The notes under the pieces: model-generated | Told to the model about the DNA's origin: nothing | Databases searched by the model: none | Seen by the model: the letters and a program-made list of their open reading frames with translations, nothing else | Made by a program: the position numbers and the translations under genes | In this document: positions 8,984 through 16,656 of the stretch, piece after piece | Position numbering within the stretch: the first letter of the stretch is position 1 | Layout: each line of letters begins with the position of its first letter | DNA from: CAZRGV01 sp964599655 | GTDB lineage: Bacteria > Planctomycetota > Planctomycetia > Isosphaerales > Isosphaeraceae | Length of the DNA: 56,995 nt | Direction of reading: 5' to 3' | Assembly: GCA_964599655.1 (NCBI GenBank) | Contig: CAZRGV010000023.1 | Span: 1 to 56,995 of the forward strand

Positions 8984-9547
8984 ATGAACGTCAAGGCTTC
9001 CGACATCCGCCGGGGGATGGTCGTCACGATGGACGGAAACAACTTCGTCGTCGTGGATTTCGCCCATCGCACGCCCGGGAATCTTCGTGCGTTCGTCCAG
9101 GCCAAGCTCAAGAACATGAGCAACGGCACAATCATCGAGAAACGGCTTCGGTCGGACGAGCAGCTCGAGGTTCCGTTCGTCGAGTCAAAGGAATACGAGT
9201 ATCTTTACTCGGCGGGCGAAGAGCACGTTTTCATGGACACCGAGACGTTCGACCAGGTCCACTTCGGGGACGACATGGTTGGCGAATCGATGCCCTACCT
9301 TCTGCCGAACAGCCGGGTGATGGTCAAGTACGTCGACAACAAGCCGGTGTCGGTGGAAGTGCCCGCCTCGGTCGACTTGACGGTGGTGGATACGCCCCCG
9401 TCGATCAAGGGGGCGACGGCGACCAACCAGTACAAGGAAGCCGTGACCGAAACGGGCCTGAAGGTGATGGTCCCGCCGTTCATCGACCCCGGTGAGAAGG
9501 TCCGGATCGACACGCGAAGCGGCGAATACCTCGAACGGGTGAAGTAA
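8984..9547 (+). CDS. efp: Elongation factor P
   Basis: 187 residues. EF-P binds between the P and E sites of ribosomes stalled on polyproline and promotes peptide-bond formation. All three barrel domains are present: KOW-like 1-60, OB 65-125 (YEYLYSAGEEHVFMDTETF) and the C-terminal domain with GATATNQYKEAVTETG and VRIDTRSGEYLERV. Length and ends are normal. The domain I tip reads HRTPGNLRAF where E. coli has PGKGQAF, so the modified Lys34 is replaced by Asn33, followed by Leu and Arg. The known beta-lysylation and rhamnosylation targets (Lys, Arg) are not at this position. The window contains many proline-rich proteins, which would make EF-P important. Confidence 0.96.
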   Translation: MNVKASDIRRGMVVTMDGNNFVVVDFAHRTPGNLRAFVQAKLKNMSNGTIIEKRLRSDEQLEVPFVESKEYEYLYSAGEEHVFMDTETFDQVHFGDDMVGESMPYLLPNSRVMVKYVDNKPVSVEVPASVDLTVVDTPPSIKGATATNQYKEAVTETGLKVMVPPFIDPGEKVRIDTRSGEYLERVK

Positions 9548-9622
9548 GATCCGCGAACGCGGCGCATTCGCCTCTCCCCACATCGTGCGCGGGAACCGGC
9601 TGAGTTCATGGAGGAACCGACC

Positions 9623-10564
9623 ATGCCGATTCATCTTTTACCGACGAATGTCGGGAGGGGCGCCCGCCCGCGCCCGAACGAGGCGATTTCGCGTCGCGGC
9701 TTTCTGGCGGGCATGGTGCTGGGCGGGACCGGGCTCGTCCTGGGCTGTTCCCGCCCGGCCGGTTCGTTCGGAAATGCCGGAGGCTGGCACGCCTGGGCGT
9801 CCGACACGCACGTCGGTGAGGATCCGTCCGCCTCGCGGCACGGCGAGAACATGCTCGAGAATCTCCGGGCCGTCGTGTCGGACATCCTTCACGCGACTGA
9901 CCCGCCGCGACGTGTTGTCTTCAACGGCGACCTGGCGCTTCATGACGGCCAACCCGGCGATTACCGCGTGTTTCTCGAGGCGACACGGCGGCTTCGAGAC
10001 AACGGACTTCCAATTCACCTGACGCTGGGCAACCACGACGATCGCAAGAATTTTCGCCGGGCGATCGGCGATGAGGCGCCGGACGTGGGGGACGAGAAGT
10101 ACGTGGGGGTCGTCGAGACGCCCGAAATCCGCTACCTGATGCTCGACTCGCAGAACGGGGTCAATGTCTCGGCGGGTCTGCTGGGAGAGGCACAACGCGC
10201 CTGGCTGGCGGATCGGATCGACGAGGACCCGGCGGCTCCGACCATCATTTTCGTGCATCACAATATCAACGCCCACAGCGAGTCGGCCTTGACCGACACG
10301 GAGGCGTTTCTGGACGTGATTCGCGACCGTCGGCAGGTCAAGGCGGTTGTTTTCGGACACACGCACGTCTGGAATTGCCAGAAGATCGACGACATTTACA
10401 TGATCAATCTGCCGGCGGTCGGCTACCGGTTCATGGATAAGCAACCGCTCGGCTGGTGCGAGTTCCGGCCCGCGCCGGACGGCGGCGAGCTGGAACTGCG
10501 CTGCATCGGCGGCGATCGTCGCAAGGACGGCCAGCGCATCCGGCTGCAATGGCGGCCGGCCTGA
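9623..10564 (+). CDS. Exported metallophosphoesterase (calcineurin-like), Tat/lipoprotein type
   Basis: 313 residues. The N-terminus has a twin-arginine motif (SRRGFLAG) and a lipobox-like LVLGC, so it is probably exported folded by Tat and lipid-anchored. The metal-binding motifs are in order: ASDTHVG (DxH), FNGDLAL (GD), LGNHDDR (GNHD), IIFVHHN and VFGHTHVW (GHTH). It should hydrolyse phosphomonoesters or diesters outside the cytoplasm; substrate unknown. The ATG at 9623 is preferred to 9608 because GGAGGAA at 9610-9616 is well placed for it. It converges with the GNAT-amidohydrolase gene, 16 bases from stop to stop. Confidence 0.85.
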   Translation: MPIHLLPTNVGRGARPRPNEAISRRGFLAGMVLGGTGLVLGCSRPAGSFGNAGGWHAWASDTHVGEDPSASRHGENMLENLRAVVSDILHATDPPRRVVFNGDLALHDGQPGDYRVFLEATRRLRDNGLPIHLTLGNHDDRKNFRRAIGDEAPDVGDEKYVGVVETPEIRYLMLDSQNGVNVSAGLLGEAQRAWLADRIDEDPAAPTIIFVHHNINAHSESALTDTEAFLDVIRDRRQVKAVVFGHTHVWNCQKIDDIYMINLPAVGYRFMDKQPLGWCEFRPAPDGGELELRCIGGDRRKDGQRIRLQWRPA

Positions 10565-10580
10565 CGCCGCGATTCTGTGG

Positions 10581-12335
10581 TTACGAACGCGAGCGAACCT
10601 TCCTGCGACCGAGGGCCCCCGCGCAGACGCCCGTGAGCATTCGGGAGGCGTTGCGACCGAGCGATCGGATGTTATAGCCGCCTTCCTGCACGAGCAAGGT
10701 TGGATATTTCAACGCCCCGATGCGACGGCCGATCTCGAAGAGTCCGTCCGGGCTGACGCTCCAGGAACCGGTGGGATCGGCCTTGGCGATGTCGAGCCCG
10801 AGCGAAACAACCAGGACCTCGGGCCGGAACTGCCGGACGATCTTGAGGGCGTCGTCGAGTGCCTCGAGGTATCGCACATCGGCCACCTGCTCGGGCAGGG
10901 GGATGTTGACGTTGAAGCCCTTGCCTTCGCCCTCGCCGGTCTCGTCGGCGAAGCCCGTAAAGTACGGATAAGCGAAGCTGGGATGTCCGTGAATCGAGAC
11001 GGTCAGGATGTCGGATCGGTTGTAAAAGATATCTTGCTGGCCGTTTCCGTGATGGTAGTCGATGTCGAGGATGGCGACTTTTCCGACCCGGCTTGCCAGG
11101 TATTGCGCGGCGATGCCGCCGTTGCAAAAGTAGCAGAATCCGCCGTAGGTGTCGCGTTCGGCGTGATGTCCGGGAGGGCGGCAAAGGCTGTAAACCAGGG
11201 GTTGGTCGTCGAGGATCGCCGAGGCGCCCGAGAGGGCGACGTTGACGGCCGCCCGCGCGGCCTTGTAGGCATCGTGGCTCAGTGGTGTAAACGTGTCGAT
11301 GCAATAGTAGCCCGCCCTGCGGCTCCGGTCGTGCGGGGGACGGTCGGCCCTTCGGATCGGAAACACGTACGGGTAGAGCGTTTCTCCAGGAGGAAGCTCC
11401 TGGCAGGTGTTTTTCAGGTAGTTGACGAAATCGGCGTCGTGGACGGCCCGGATCGGGCCCTCGCCGAAGTTGCGGACGGGGAGGCGCTCGACGTCGGGAA
11501 TCTGTTCGATGGCCTTGAGGATGACGTCGACCCTTGCCGGTCGCTCAACATAGCCGCGATCGCGCACATGATGTAGTGAGTGATGTGTTGAGCAAAAGAC
11601 TTTCAACGGCATGAGACGCCGTGGAATCTGGATCTGCTTATCATTGGGGGTGGTGTAGAGCGGAGCGCGGATCTGAACGGGGTCTTTGACCGAGGCGACG
11701 ACTAGCTTGACGTAGGGGCCATCGGGGTCAAAGTTGTATCGGAGTGTCAGGATGGATCGAATGACCCGTCGGAGTTCGTCGGCCTGGAGCGGTTCCCTGG
11801 TCTGAAGCGGGTCGTAAAGGAGTCGCGGTTCGGGAGGGTGGCCGGGACGGATTGGCTGGTCGTAGAGGGTCCCGACGATCGGCAGGGCCCCGTAGCGCTC
11901 GTAGAACTTGAGCCGGGCCTTGTTGGCTTTCAGGTCGGCGGCCTTGCGGACCTGCGACGGGTCGTCGGTGGGCACTTCGAGGAACAGGCCGAAGGCCCCC
12001 CGCTCGATCAGGTCTTCGCGAAGCGCCTCGTACAGCGCTCCGCCCAGGCCCCGGCCGCGCTGATGGGCCTCGGTGACGATAAAGTCGAGATAGGCGTAGC
12101 CGATGGACTCGAAGAAATCCGCCAGCGCGAAGCCGATCACACGATCGCGTTCGCCGTGCGCGGCCAGGAGAATGCAGGGATAACCGCGTGCCGTCTGATC
12201 GACGAGTTTTCGCTCGATGTAGTCTTCATCTTCGGATAGCTCTGGAAACGCCGACGCGAACAGGGCCTGAATTTGTTCGAGGCAGCGTCGGTCGTGCTCG
12301 CGGTGGGTGCCGAGGATGTGGCTGATGCGGAACAT
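10581..12335 (-). CDS. GNAT acetyltransferase fused to acetylpolyamine amidohydrolase/HDAC-like deacetylase
   Basis: 584 residues in two enzyme domains. Residues 1-170 are a GNAT fold: FIVTEAHQRGRGLGGALYE is the acetyl-CoA loop. Residues about 230-575 are a class II HDAC/acetylpolyamine amidohydrolase with a complete active site. It has GYVERPARVD near the entrance, RPPGHHAERDTYGGFCYF with the paired His, LDIDYHHGNG with zinc Asp and His, SLGLDIAKADPTGSW with the second zinc Asp, and EGGYNI with the catalytic Tyr. One chain could thus add and remove acetyl groups on the same or related amines. It is the last gene of the kamA operon, nine bases after the GNAT stop, with a GAGG overlapping that stop. 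The fusion is the oddity. Confidence 0.88.
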   Translation of the reverse strand: MFRISHILGTHREHDRRCLEQIQALFASAFPELSEDEDYIERKLVDQTARGYPCILLAAHGERDRVIGFALADFFESIGYAYLDFIVTEAHQRGRGLGGALYEALREDLIERGAFGLFLEVPTDDPSQVRKAADLKANKARLKFYERYGALPIVGTLYDQPIRPGHPPEPRLLYDPLQTREPLQADELRRVIRSILTLRYNFDPDGPYVKLVVASVKDPVQIRAPLYTTPNDKQIQIPRRLMPLKVFCSTHHSLHHVRDRGYVERPARVDVILKAIEQIPDVERLPVRNFGEGPIRAVHDADFVNYLKNTCQELPPGETLYPYVFPIRRADRPPHDRSRRAGYYCIDTFTPLSHDAYKAARAAVNVALSGASAILDDQPLVYSLCRPPGHHAERDTYGGFCYFCNGGIAAQYLASRVGKVAILDIDYHHGNGQQDIFYNRSDILTVSIHGHPSFAYPYFTGFADETGEGEGKGFNVNIPLPEQVADVRYLEALDDALKIVRQFRPEVLVVSLGLDIAKADPTGSWSVSPDGLFEIGRRIGALKYPTLLVQEGGYNIRSLGRNASRMLTGVCAGALGRRKVRSRS

Positions 12336-12344
12336 GGGCGGGCC

Positions 12345-12833
12345 TCAGTCGCGATCGAGTCGTTTTCCGAACGTCAGGCGGTCATCACCGAGGCGGTAGA
12401 AGTCCTCGATCCGCTCCAGGAGCCGATAGCCGCGCTTCTGGTAGAACCGGCGCGCCGGCTCGTAGGCGGGCAGCGACGAGGTTTCGGCCAGGAGCCAGCG
12501 ACCGCCCAGCGCTCGAACGGCCTCGGAGACCGCCTGATCGAGCGCGGTGGCCACCGGAGTGCCTCTGGCCGAGGGATCGACGGCGATCCAGTAGAGATCA
12601 TAGGTTCCTTCGGTCATCGGAACTGGTCCGAAGCAGGCGAAGCCCACGACGAGCCCGTCGCGCTCGGCCACGACCCAGCGGTAGTCGGTCGACGGTCCGG
12701 GATGCATCGTCTCGTCGAAGAGCTCGAGTCCGACGTCGACCTCCTCGGGACGGAAGACCGACGCGTCTCGGAGGATTCGGGCGATGGGTTCGCGGTCGGC
12801 GGGTTGAAGGTCGCGGAGTCGAAGCTCAGTCAT
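12345..12833 (-). CDS. GNAT-family N-acetyltransferase
   Basis: 162 residues, a single GNAT domain. The acetyl-CoA binding region reads YDLYWIAVDPSARGTPVATALDQ, where the usual RGxGxG is ARGTPVA, and the C-terminal half has ARRFYQKRGYRLLERI, a standard GNAT strand-helix. It should acetylate an amine. The ATG at 12833 gives an eight-base overlap with the upstream ATP-grasp gene, so translation is probably coupled. In methanogens a GNAT (AblB) acetylates beta-lysine made by AblA, a KamA homologue. With KamA four genes upstream here, acetylation of a beta-lysine derivative is a reasonable inference, not shown by the sequence. Confidence 0.85.
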   Translation of the reverse strand: MTELRLRDLQPADREPIARILRDASVFRPEEVDVGLELFDETMHPGPSTDYRWVVAERDGLVVGFACFGPVPMTEGTYDLYWIAVDPSARGTPVATALDQAVSEAVRALGGRWLLAETSSLPAYEPARRFYQKRGYRLLERIEDFYRLGDDRLTFGKRLDRD

Positions 12834-13842
12834 GGGTGGGGCCCCGCTGCTGGGCCTGCCGGACGAGCGCTTCGAGCGTTTGGTCGAAATCGCGCCCGGA
12901 GGCGCGGATCGCGCGAGCCAGGCCGGCGGACGGATCAAGGTCCGGGTTCGGGTTGACCTCGAGAATCATTGGTTCTCCCTGCGCGTCGAGGCGGAAATCG
13001 ACTCGAGCGTAGTCGCGACAACCGGTGACGCGGAAGGCCTCGATGGCCAGCTCGCCGAGGCGCGTTGCCAGCGACGGCTCGACCTGGGCGGGGCAGCGGA
13101 CGGGACTGGCGAGGTCTTCGGCGGAGCCGGTGGCCCATTTGGCGTTGTAGGTCAAGATTGGCCAGAGTCCGGTCGGGACATTGAAGACGACCTCGGCCAC
13201 GGGCAACGCGGCTGGTTCGGGAATCGCGAGCACGCCGACATTGTATTCCGGACCCGGCAGGTACGTCTCGACCAGGGCTGTGGGACCGTGAGACTGAAGG
13301 ACCCGCGAGACGCGATCGGCGATGTTCGAGGCTCCCGTGACCACGCTGTCCTGGTCGATGCCCAGGCTTGCGTCCTCCGACTCCGGCTTAACGATGACGG
13401 GGCCGTTCCATTGGTCGAAGGACGGTGATTCGTCCTTTCGAACGATCTGGAACGGAGCCGTCGGCAGCCCCGCGCCCCGGAGCAGGGCCTTGGTCCGGCC
13501 CTTGTGACGACAAAGGCCCTGGGCCTCGGGCGGGCAACCGGTGTAGGGGAGGTTCATCATTTGGAGGAGCGACGTGACCCAGGCCTCGCCGCCGCTCTGG
13601 CCGCCGAAGCCTTCGATCAGGTTGAAGACCACGTCCGGCCTCTGACGTTTCAGGCTTCGGACCAGTCGCGAAACCCATGGGCGGGCACGAAGTGGCCAGG
13701 CCTTGAAGCCTCTCGCCTTGAGCGACCTTGAGATGGCTCGGGCCGCGGCGATGACCCCGGATTCCGAGGCGGCGTCGGGGTGATCGGGCGGCAGAACGGG
13801 CTCGTTGTAAAGGACCGCGACCCTGGCCTTGGCTCGACTCAC
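12826..13842 (-). CDS. ATP-grasp carboxylate-amine ligase (second of pair)
   Basis: 338 residues, D-Ala-D-Ala-ligase-like ATP-grasp. It should activate a carboxylate as acyl phosphate and join it to an amine. Visible parts are an N-domain ending in DVVFNLIEGFGGQSGGEA, the ATP-binding lysine strand GPVIVKPESEDASLGI, LVETYLPGPEYNVGVL, and the metal site DFRLDAQGEPMILEVNPNPDLDP (Asp, Glu, Asn). The substrate end of the metal loop differs from true Ddl, which reads NTxPGFT. The GTG at 13842 overlaps the previous stop (GTGA). True cell-wall Ddl is possible but unlikely in duplicate beside KamA and GNAT. Confidence 0.87.
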   Translation of the reverse strand: MSRAKARVAVLYNEPVLPPDHPDAASESGVIAAARAISRSLKARGFKAWPLRARPWVSRLVRSLKRQRPDVVFNLIEGFGGQSGGEAWVTSLLQMMNLPYTGCPPEAQGLCRHKGRTKALLRGAGLPTAPFQIVRKDESPSFDQWNGPVIVKPESEDASLGIDQDSVVTGASNIADRVSRVLQSHGPTALVETYLPGPEYNVGVLAIPEPAALPVAEVVFNVPTGLWPILTYNAKWATGSAEDLASPVRCPAQVEPSLATRLGELAIEAFRVTGCRDYARVDFRLDAQGEPMILEVNPNPDLDPSAGLARAIRASGRDFDQTLEALVRQAQQRGPTHD

Positions 13843-14885
13843 GATGCCACGGGCTCCCGTTGACGGAGGTCGACGCGAGACAGTGCGGCGTGAAGAATCT
13901 TTCGTATCAGGTCCTCATACGAGAGGCCATGCCCGCGAGCCAGGATGACCAGGTCGCTCGTTGTCGGGGAGAGGCCGGGCAAGGGGTTTGCCTCGATGAA
14001 GTCCGGGACGCCGTCCGGACCGATCCGGAAGTCGATCCTCGCGAGATCCCGGCAGCCGAGTGCCTGCCAGGCACCTCGAGCGGCCTCGAACAGAGTGTTC
14101 CGTACCGGCTCCGGCAAGCGCGCGGGCGCTTCGTAATCGACGAGTCGCGTCCAGTCGCGTTTGACCTCCAACGAGTAGACGAAGCGGTCGGTCGCGACCC
14201 GAGGAATGACGCGCAAGGCGCCCAGGATCTCGACCGAGGTGCCATTGCCGACGAGACCGACGGTGACCTCGTCCCCCTGAATGAATTGCTCGACGAGGAT
14301 TGGCTGGCGGTAGGCTTCGGCCAGTCGCCCGAAGGTTTCGGCGGCCTCCTCAGGCGAGTCGGCCAGGCAGTTCCCGCGGATTCCCTTGCTGGACCCTTCG
14401 AAGGTCGGCTTGAGGATCAGGGGCACCTGGCCGCCGGCCAGCGGATAAAGGCCGGTCGTGATCTCGTGGATCACCTCGTTCCGGCTCAGGTCGGGCGGGA
14501 GAGCAAGACCGGCTGGCACCCGGAGCGCGCGGACGCCGGTCACAAGGCGCTTGGCCACCTCCTTGTCGAGCGTGGCCGAGAGCGTAAGGGCGTCGGAGCC
14601 GGAATACGGGATCCCGAGCGTTTCGAGGAAGGCCGGAACGCGTGCTTCACGGTTGCGNNNNNNNNNNNNNNNNNNNNNNNNNNNNNNNNNNNNNNNNNNN
14701 NNNNNNNNNNNNNNNNNNNNNNNNNNNNNNNNNNNNNNNNNNNNNNNNNNNNNNNNNNCCTCGCCCCGGATCACCTCGGCGAGGGCGTCGACCGTCTCGG
14801 GCTTGTCGAATTCCTCGAACCGGTCGTCCGGGCCGTCGTGCGACCCGTCGACCGGAGCGAGGCTATAGGCGATGCCGATCCTCAA
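13839..14885 (-). CDS. ATP-grasp carboxylate-amine ligase (first of pair)
   Basis: About 348 residues with a 101-base N gap at 14658-14758 in the N-domain; frame is kept. Recognisable ATP-grasp parts: RNREARVPAFLETLGIPYSG before the central domain, LILKPTFEGSSKGIRGN (ATP-lysine and Gly-rich loop), ILVEQFIQGDEVTVGLVG, and the metal site IDFRIGPDGVPDFIEANPLPG. It is closer to D-Ala-D-Ala ligase in the NPLPG loop than its partner is. Start is TTG at 14885, overlapping the kamA stop as TTGA; there is no nearby ATG. The two ligases differ in sequence throughout, so they probably act on different substrates or steps rather than being a recent duplication. Confidence 0.85.
   Translation of the reverse strand: MRIGIAYSLAPVDGSHDGPDDRFEEFDKPETVDALAEVIRGEXXXXXXXXXXXXXXXXXXXXXXXXXXXXXXXXXXRNREARVPAFLETLGIPYSGSDALTLSATLDKEVAKRLVTGVRALRVPAGLALPPDLSRNEVIHEITTGLYPLAGGQVPLILKPTFEGSSKGIRGNCLADSPEEAAETFGRLAEAYRQPILVEQFIQGDEVTVGLVGNGTSVEILGALRVIPRVATDRFVYSLEVKRDWTRLVDYEAPARLPEPVRNTLFEAARGAWQALGCRDLARIDFRIGPDGVPDFIEANPLPGLSPTTSDLVILARGHGLSYEDLIRKILHAALSRVDLRQREPVAS
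14658..14758. other. Assembly gap (101 N) inside the first ATP-grasp gene
   Basis: Frame is the same on both sides, and the missing stretch corresponds to the middle of the N-terminal domain. Confidence 0.95.
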
Positions 14886-16375
14886 CGCGGCGGCCTCCCC
14901 TGGCCGTTGCCGTTGGCATGGCCGTTACCGTTGCCGTTGGCATGGCCGTTACCGTTGCCGTTGGCATGAGCATGGCCGTTGCCGTTCAACGAGCCGTTGA
15001 CATGCGTCTTTCCCGGTTTGATGTTGGCGGGATCGAGGAGCGGTGGCAGGGCCTTTCGCCGTTTGTGGCGTGGGTTGCCCTCGGGAATGAGGGCTTCGGC
15101 CTGGCCTTCGAGCAGGCCGCTGACGCCCAGGGTCTCGACGGGAGGGCGAGGCCGCGGTGGATCGCCGGTCGGGTTGTAGCGCACCAGCATTCCTTCGTAG
15201 TTGCGGAGGACCACCGCGTCGTCGGCGGCCGAGACGAGGTAGTTCGGCATGATCGGAATCTTGCCGCCGCCCCGGGGGGCGTCCACGACGTAGGTGGGAA
15301 TTCCCAGGCCGGAGAGATGCCCTCGAAGGCCCTCGACGATCTCGATCCCGCGCCAGAGCGACGTGCGGAAATGCCCCGCGCCGGTGACCGGATCGCAACG
15401 GCACTACCTCAAGGGTGTGNNNNNNNNNNNNNNNNNNNNNNNNNNNNNNNNNNNNNNNNNNNNNNNNNNNNNNNNNNNNNNNNNNNNNNNNNNNNNNNNN
15501 NNNNNNNNNNNNNNNNNNNNNNNNNNNNNNGCGGCCTTCGCGGCTTCGGGCGTGACCTCTCGGGCGTGGGTGAAATGGGTCTGAATCCAGACCTTGTCCG
15601 ACGCGGAGAGAACCTCCAGCAGATCGTCATCGTCGAGCCGCTGCGGCAGGGTCACGGGCACCCGGGTGCCGACGCGGATCACGTCGACGTGTGGAATGGC
15701 GGCCAAATGCGTGAGGAAAAACTCGAGCTTTTCGAGCGGCAGGGTCAGCGGATCGCCACCGGAGACGATCACGTCGTGGATTTCGGGGTGATCGCGAACG
15801 TACTCGACCATGCGATGGTCGTCTCGCGTGACCGAGTCCCAGCCCCCTCGTTTCATGGTCGCTCGCTTGCGCGTGCAAAAGCGACAGTACATGGTGCAAA
15901 CATGCGTTGTCACGAGCAAGGCCCGGTCGGGGTAGCGGTGGGTCAACCCCGGGACCGGCGAGTCCTTGTCCTCGTCGAGCGGATCGTCCTCGCCGTCGAC
16001 TCCCGAGGCGCCGGCAAGCTCCATCGGCGACGGAACCGATTGCAAGCGGATCGGGTCGAGCGGGTCGAAGCGATCAATTAATGAGAGGTAGTAGGGTGGG
16101 ATGGCCAGCTTGTACTGGGCCTGGAGGAGGTCGAGGGCTCGGTGTTCCTCGTCGGTGAAGGGGAGGAGTTCGACGAGTTGCTTGGACGATCGAACCGCAT
16201 GCTGCGCCTGCCAGCGCCAGTCGTTCCAGTCAGGGTCGGGCACATCGGCCCAGGCGGGGTGACGAGGAGAACGGGATGGTTCTGGGGAGAGGCTTGGAGG
16301 TTCGTCCTCATCCGGAAGCTCGGGGGCATCCGGCAAGGCCACGAGCGTGCTCGCGGACGGGAGCGGGTCGGCCAT
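14882..16375 (-). CDS. kamA: KamA-type lysine 2,3-aminomutase (radical SAM, PLP) with Asn-Gly-His repeat tail
   Basis: About 497 residues, interrupted by a 111-base N gap (15420-15530). KamA converts L-lysine to L-beta-lysine using SAM, a 4Fe-4S cluster and PLP. The N-terminal part has the radical SAM triad CTMYCRFC and VIVSGGDPLTL. After the gap come CDPVTGAGHFRT, EIVEGLRGHLSG and VDAPRGGGKIPIMPNY, which includes the PLP Lys in GGGKIP and the substrate Asp in VDAP, then VVLRNYEGM. The last 40 residues are low-complexity with an eight-residue unit HANGNGNG. An in-frame TAG at 15404-15406 abuts the gap and is probably an assembly error. The ATG at 16375 has AAAGG upstream; a TTG at 16393 is less likely. 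First gene of the operon. Confidence 0.88.
14907..14954. repeat. 24-bp tandem direct repeat in the 3' end of kamA
   Basis: Two identical 24-base units (14907-14930 and 14931-14954) are followed by a partial third to about 14968. Read on the minus strand they encode the eight-residue unit HANGNGNG. Such a tandem repeat can change copy number by slippage without shifting frame. Confidence 0.85.
15420..15530. other. Assembly gap (111 N) inside kamA
   Basis: The KamA frame is the same on both sides of the gap. The 15 or so bases at the left flank do not encode the expected PYYLYQC-like segment and contain TAG, so the contig end itself may be wrong. Confidence 0.95.
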
Positions 16376-16455
16376 GTGGGCATGACCTTTCAAGGTGAGA
16401 GGTGAAGAGAAGACTCCGGAACGACGTTCGGGCTCCGGGAGGTCTTCGCGCAGAT

Positions 16456-16487
16456 TCTATAGGTCTATCGGAACCTGACAAGTGCAA
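16456..16487 (-). promoter_or_regulatory. Possible promoter of the kamA operon
   Basis: On the minus strand a TATAGA (-10 like) lies at 16461-16456 and a TTGCAC (-35 like) at 16487-16482, with a 20-base spacer that is longer than ideal. The -10 is about 80 bases upstream of the kamA ATG. The 281-base region is shared with the divergent PIG-L gene. Confidence 0.3.
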
Positions 16488-16656
16488 GACGACACAAATC
16501 CGAGAGAACCGTTCCCACCTGGAAAATCGAGTCTGGCGGCGGGGTTGTCTTGACGGGCCTCCGGCGGCTTGACGCCGGTTGCCGTCTCTCGTATCGTCGC
16601 CCTGGAAGACGTTGGCAAACCTCGAAAGACGCCTGGCCTGGAGGCCGCTGGTTCGG

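Noticed and set aside
12826..14885. Housekeeping D-alanine-D-alanine ligase genes for the cell wall
   Set aside because: Two diverged copies sit in an operon with KamA and acetyltransferases, with no mur genes nearby. The ATP-grasp fold is certain; the Ddl name is not supported.
14907..14968. Tandem 24-base units as a possible CRISPR or minisatellite control region
   Set aside because: There are no spacers between the units, and they are in frame inside kamA, so they are a coding repeat.
14882..15286. A separate 134-residue small protein with an NG repeat, which could pass for a precursor peptide or carrier for the ATP-grasp ligases
   Set aside because: Its first half (VDAPRGGGKIPIMPNY, VVLRNYEG) is the conserved C-terminal part of KamA and is in the same frame as the upstream half across the gap. 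It is the end of kamA, not its own gene.
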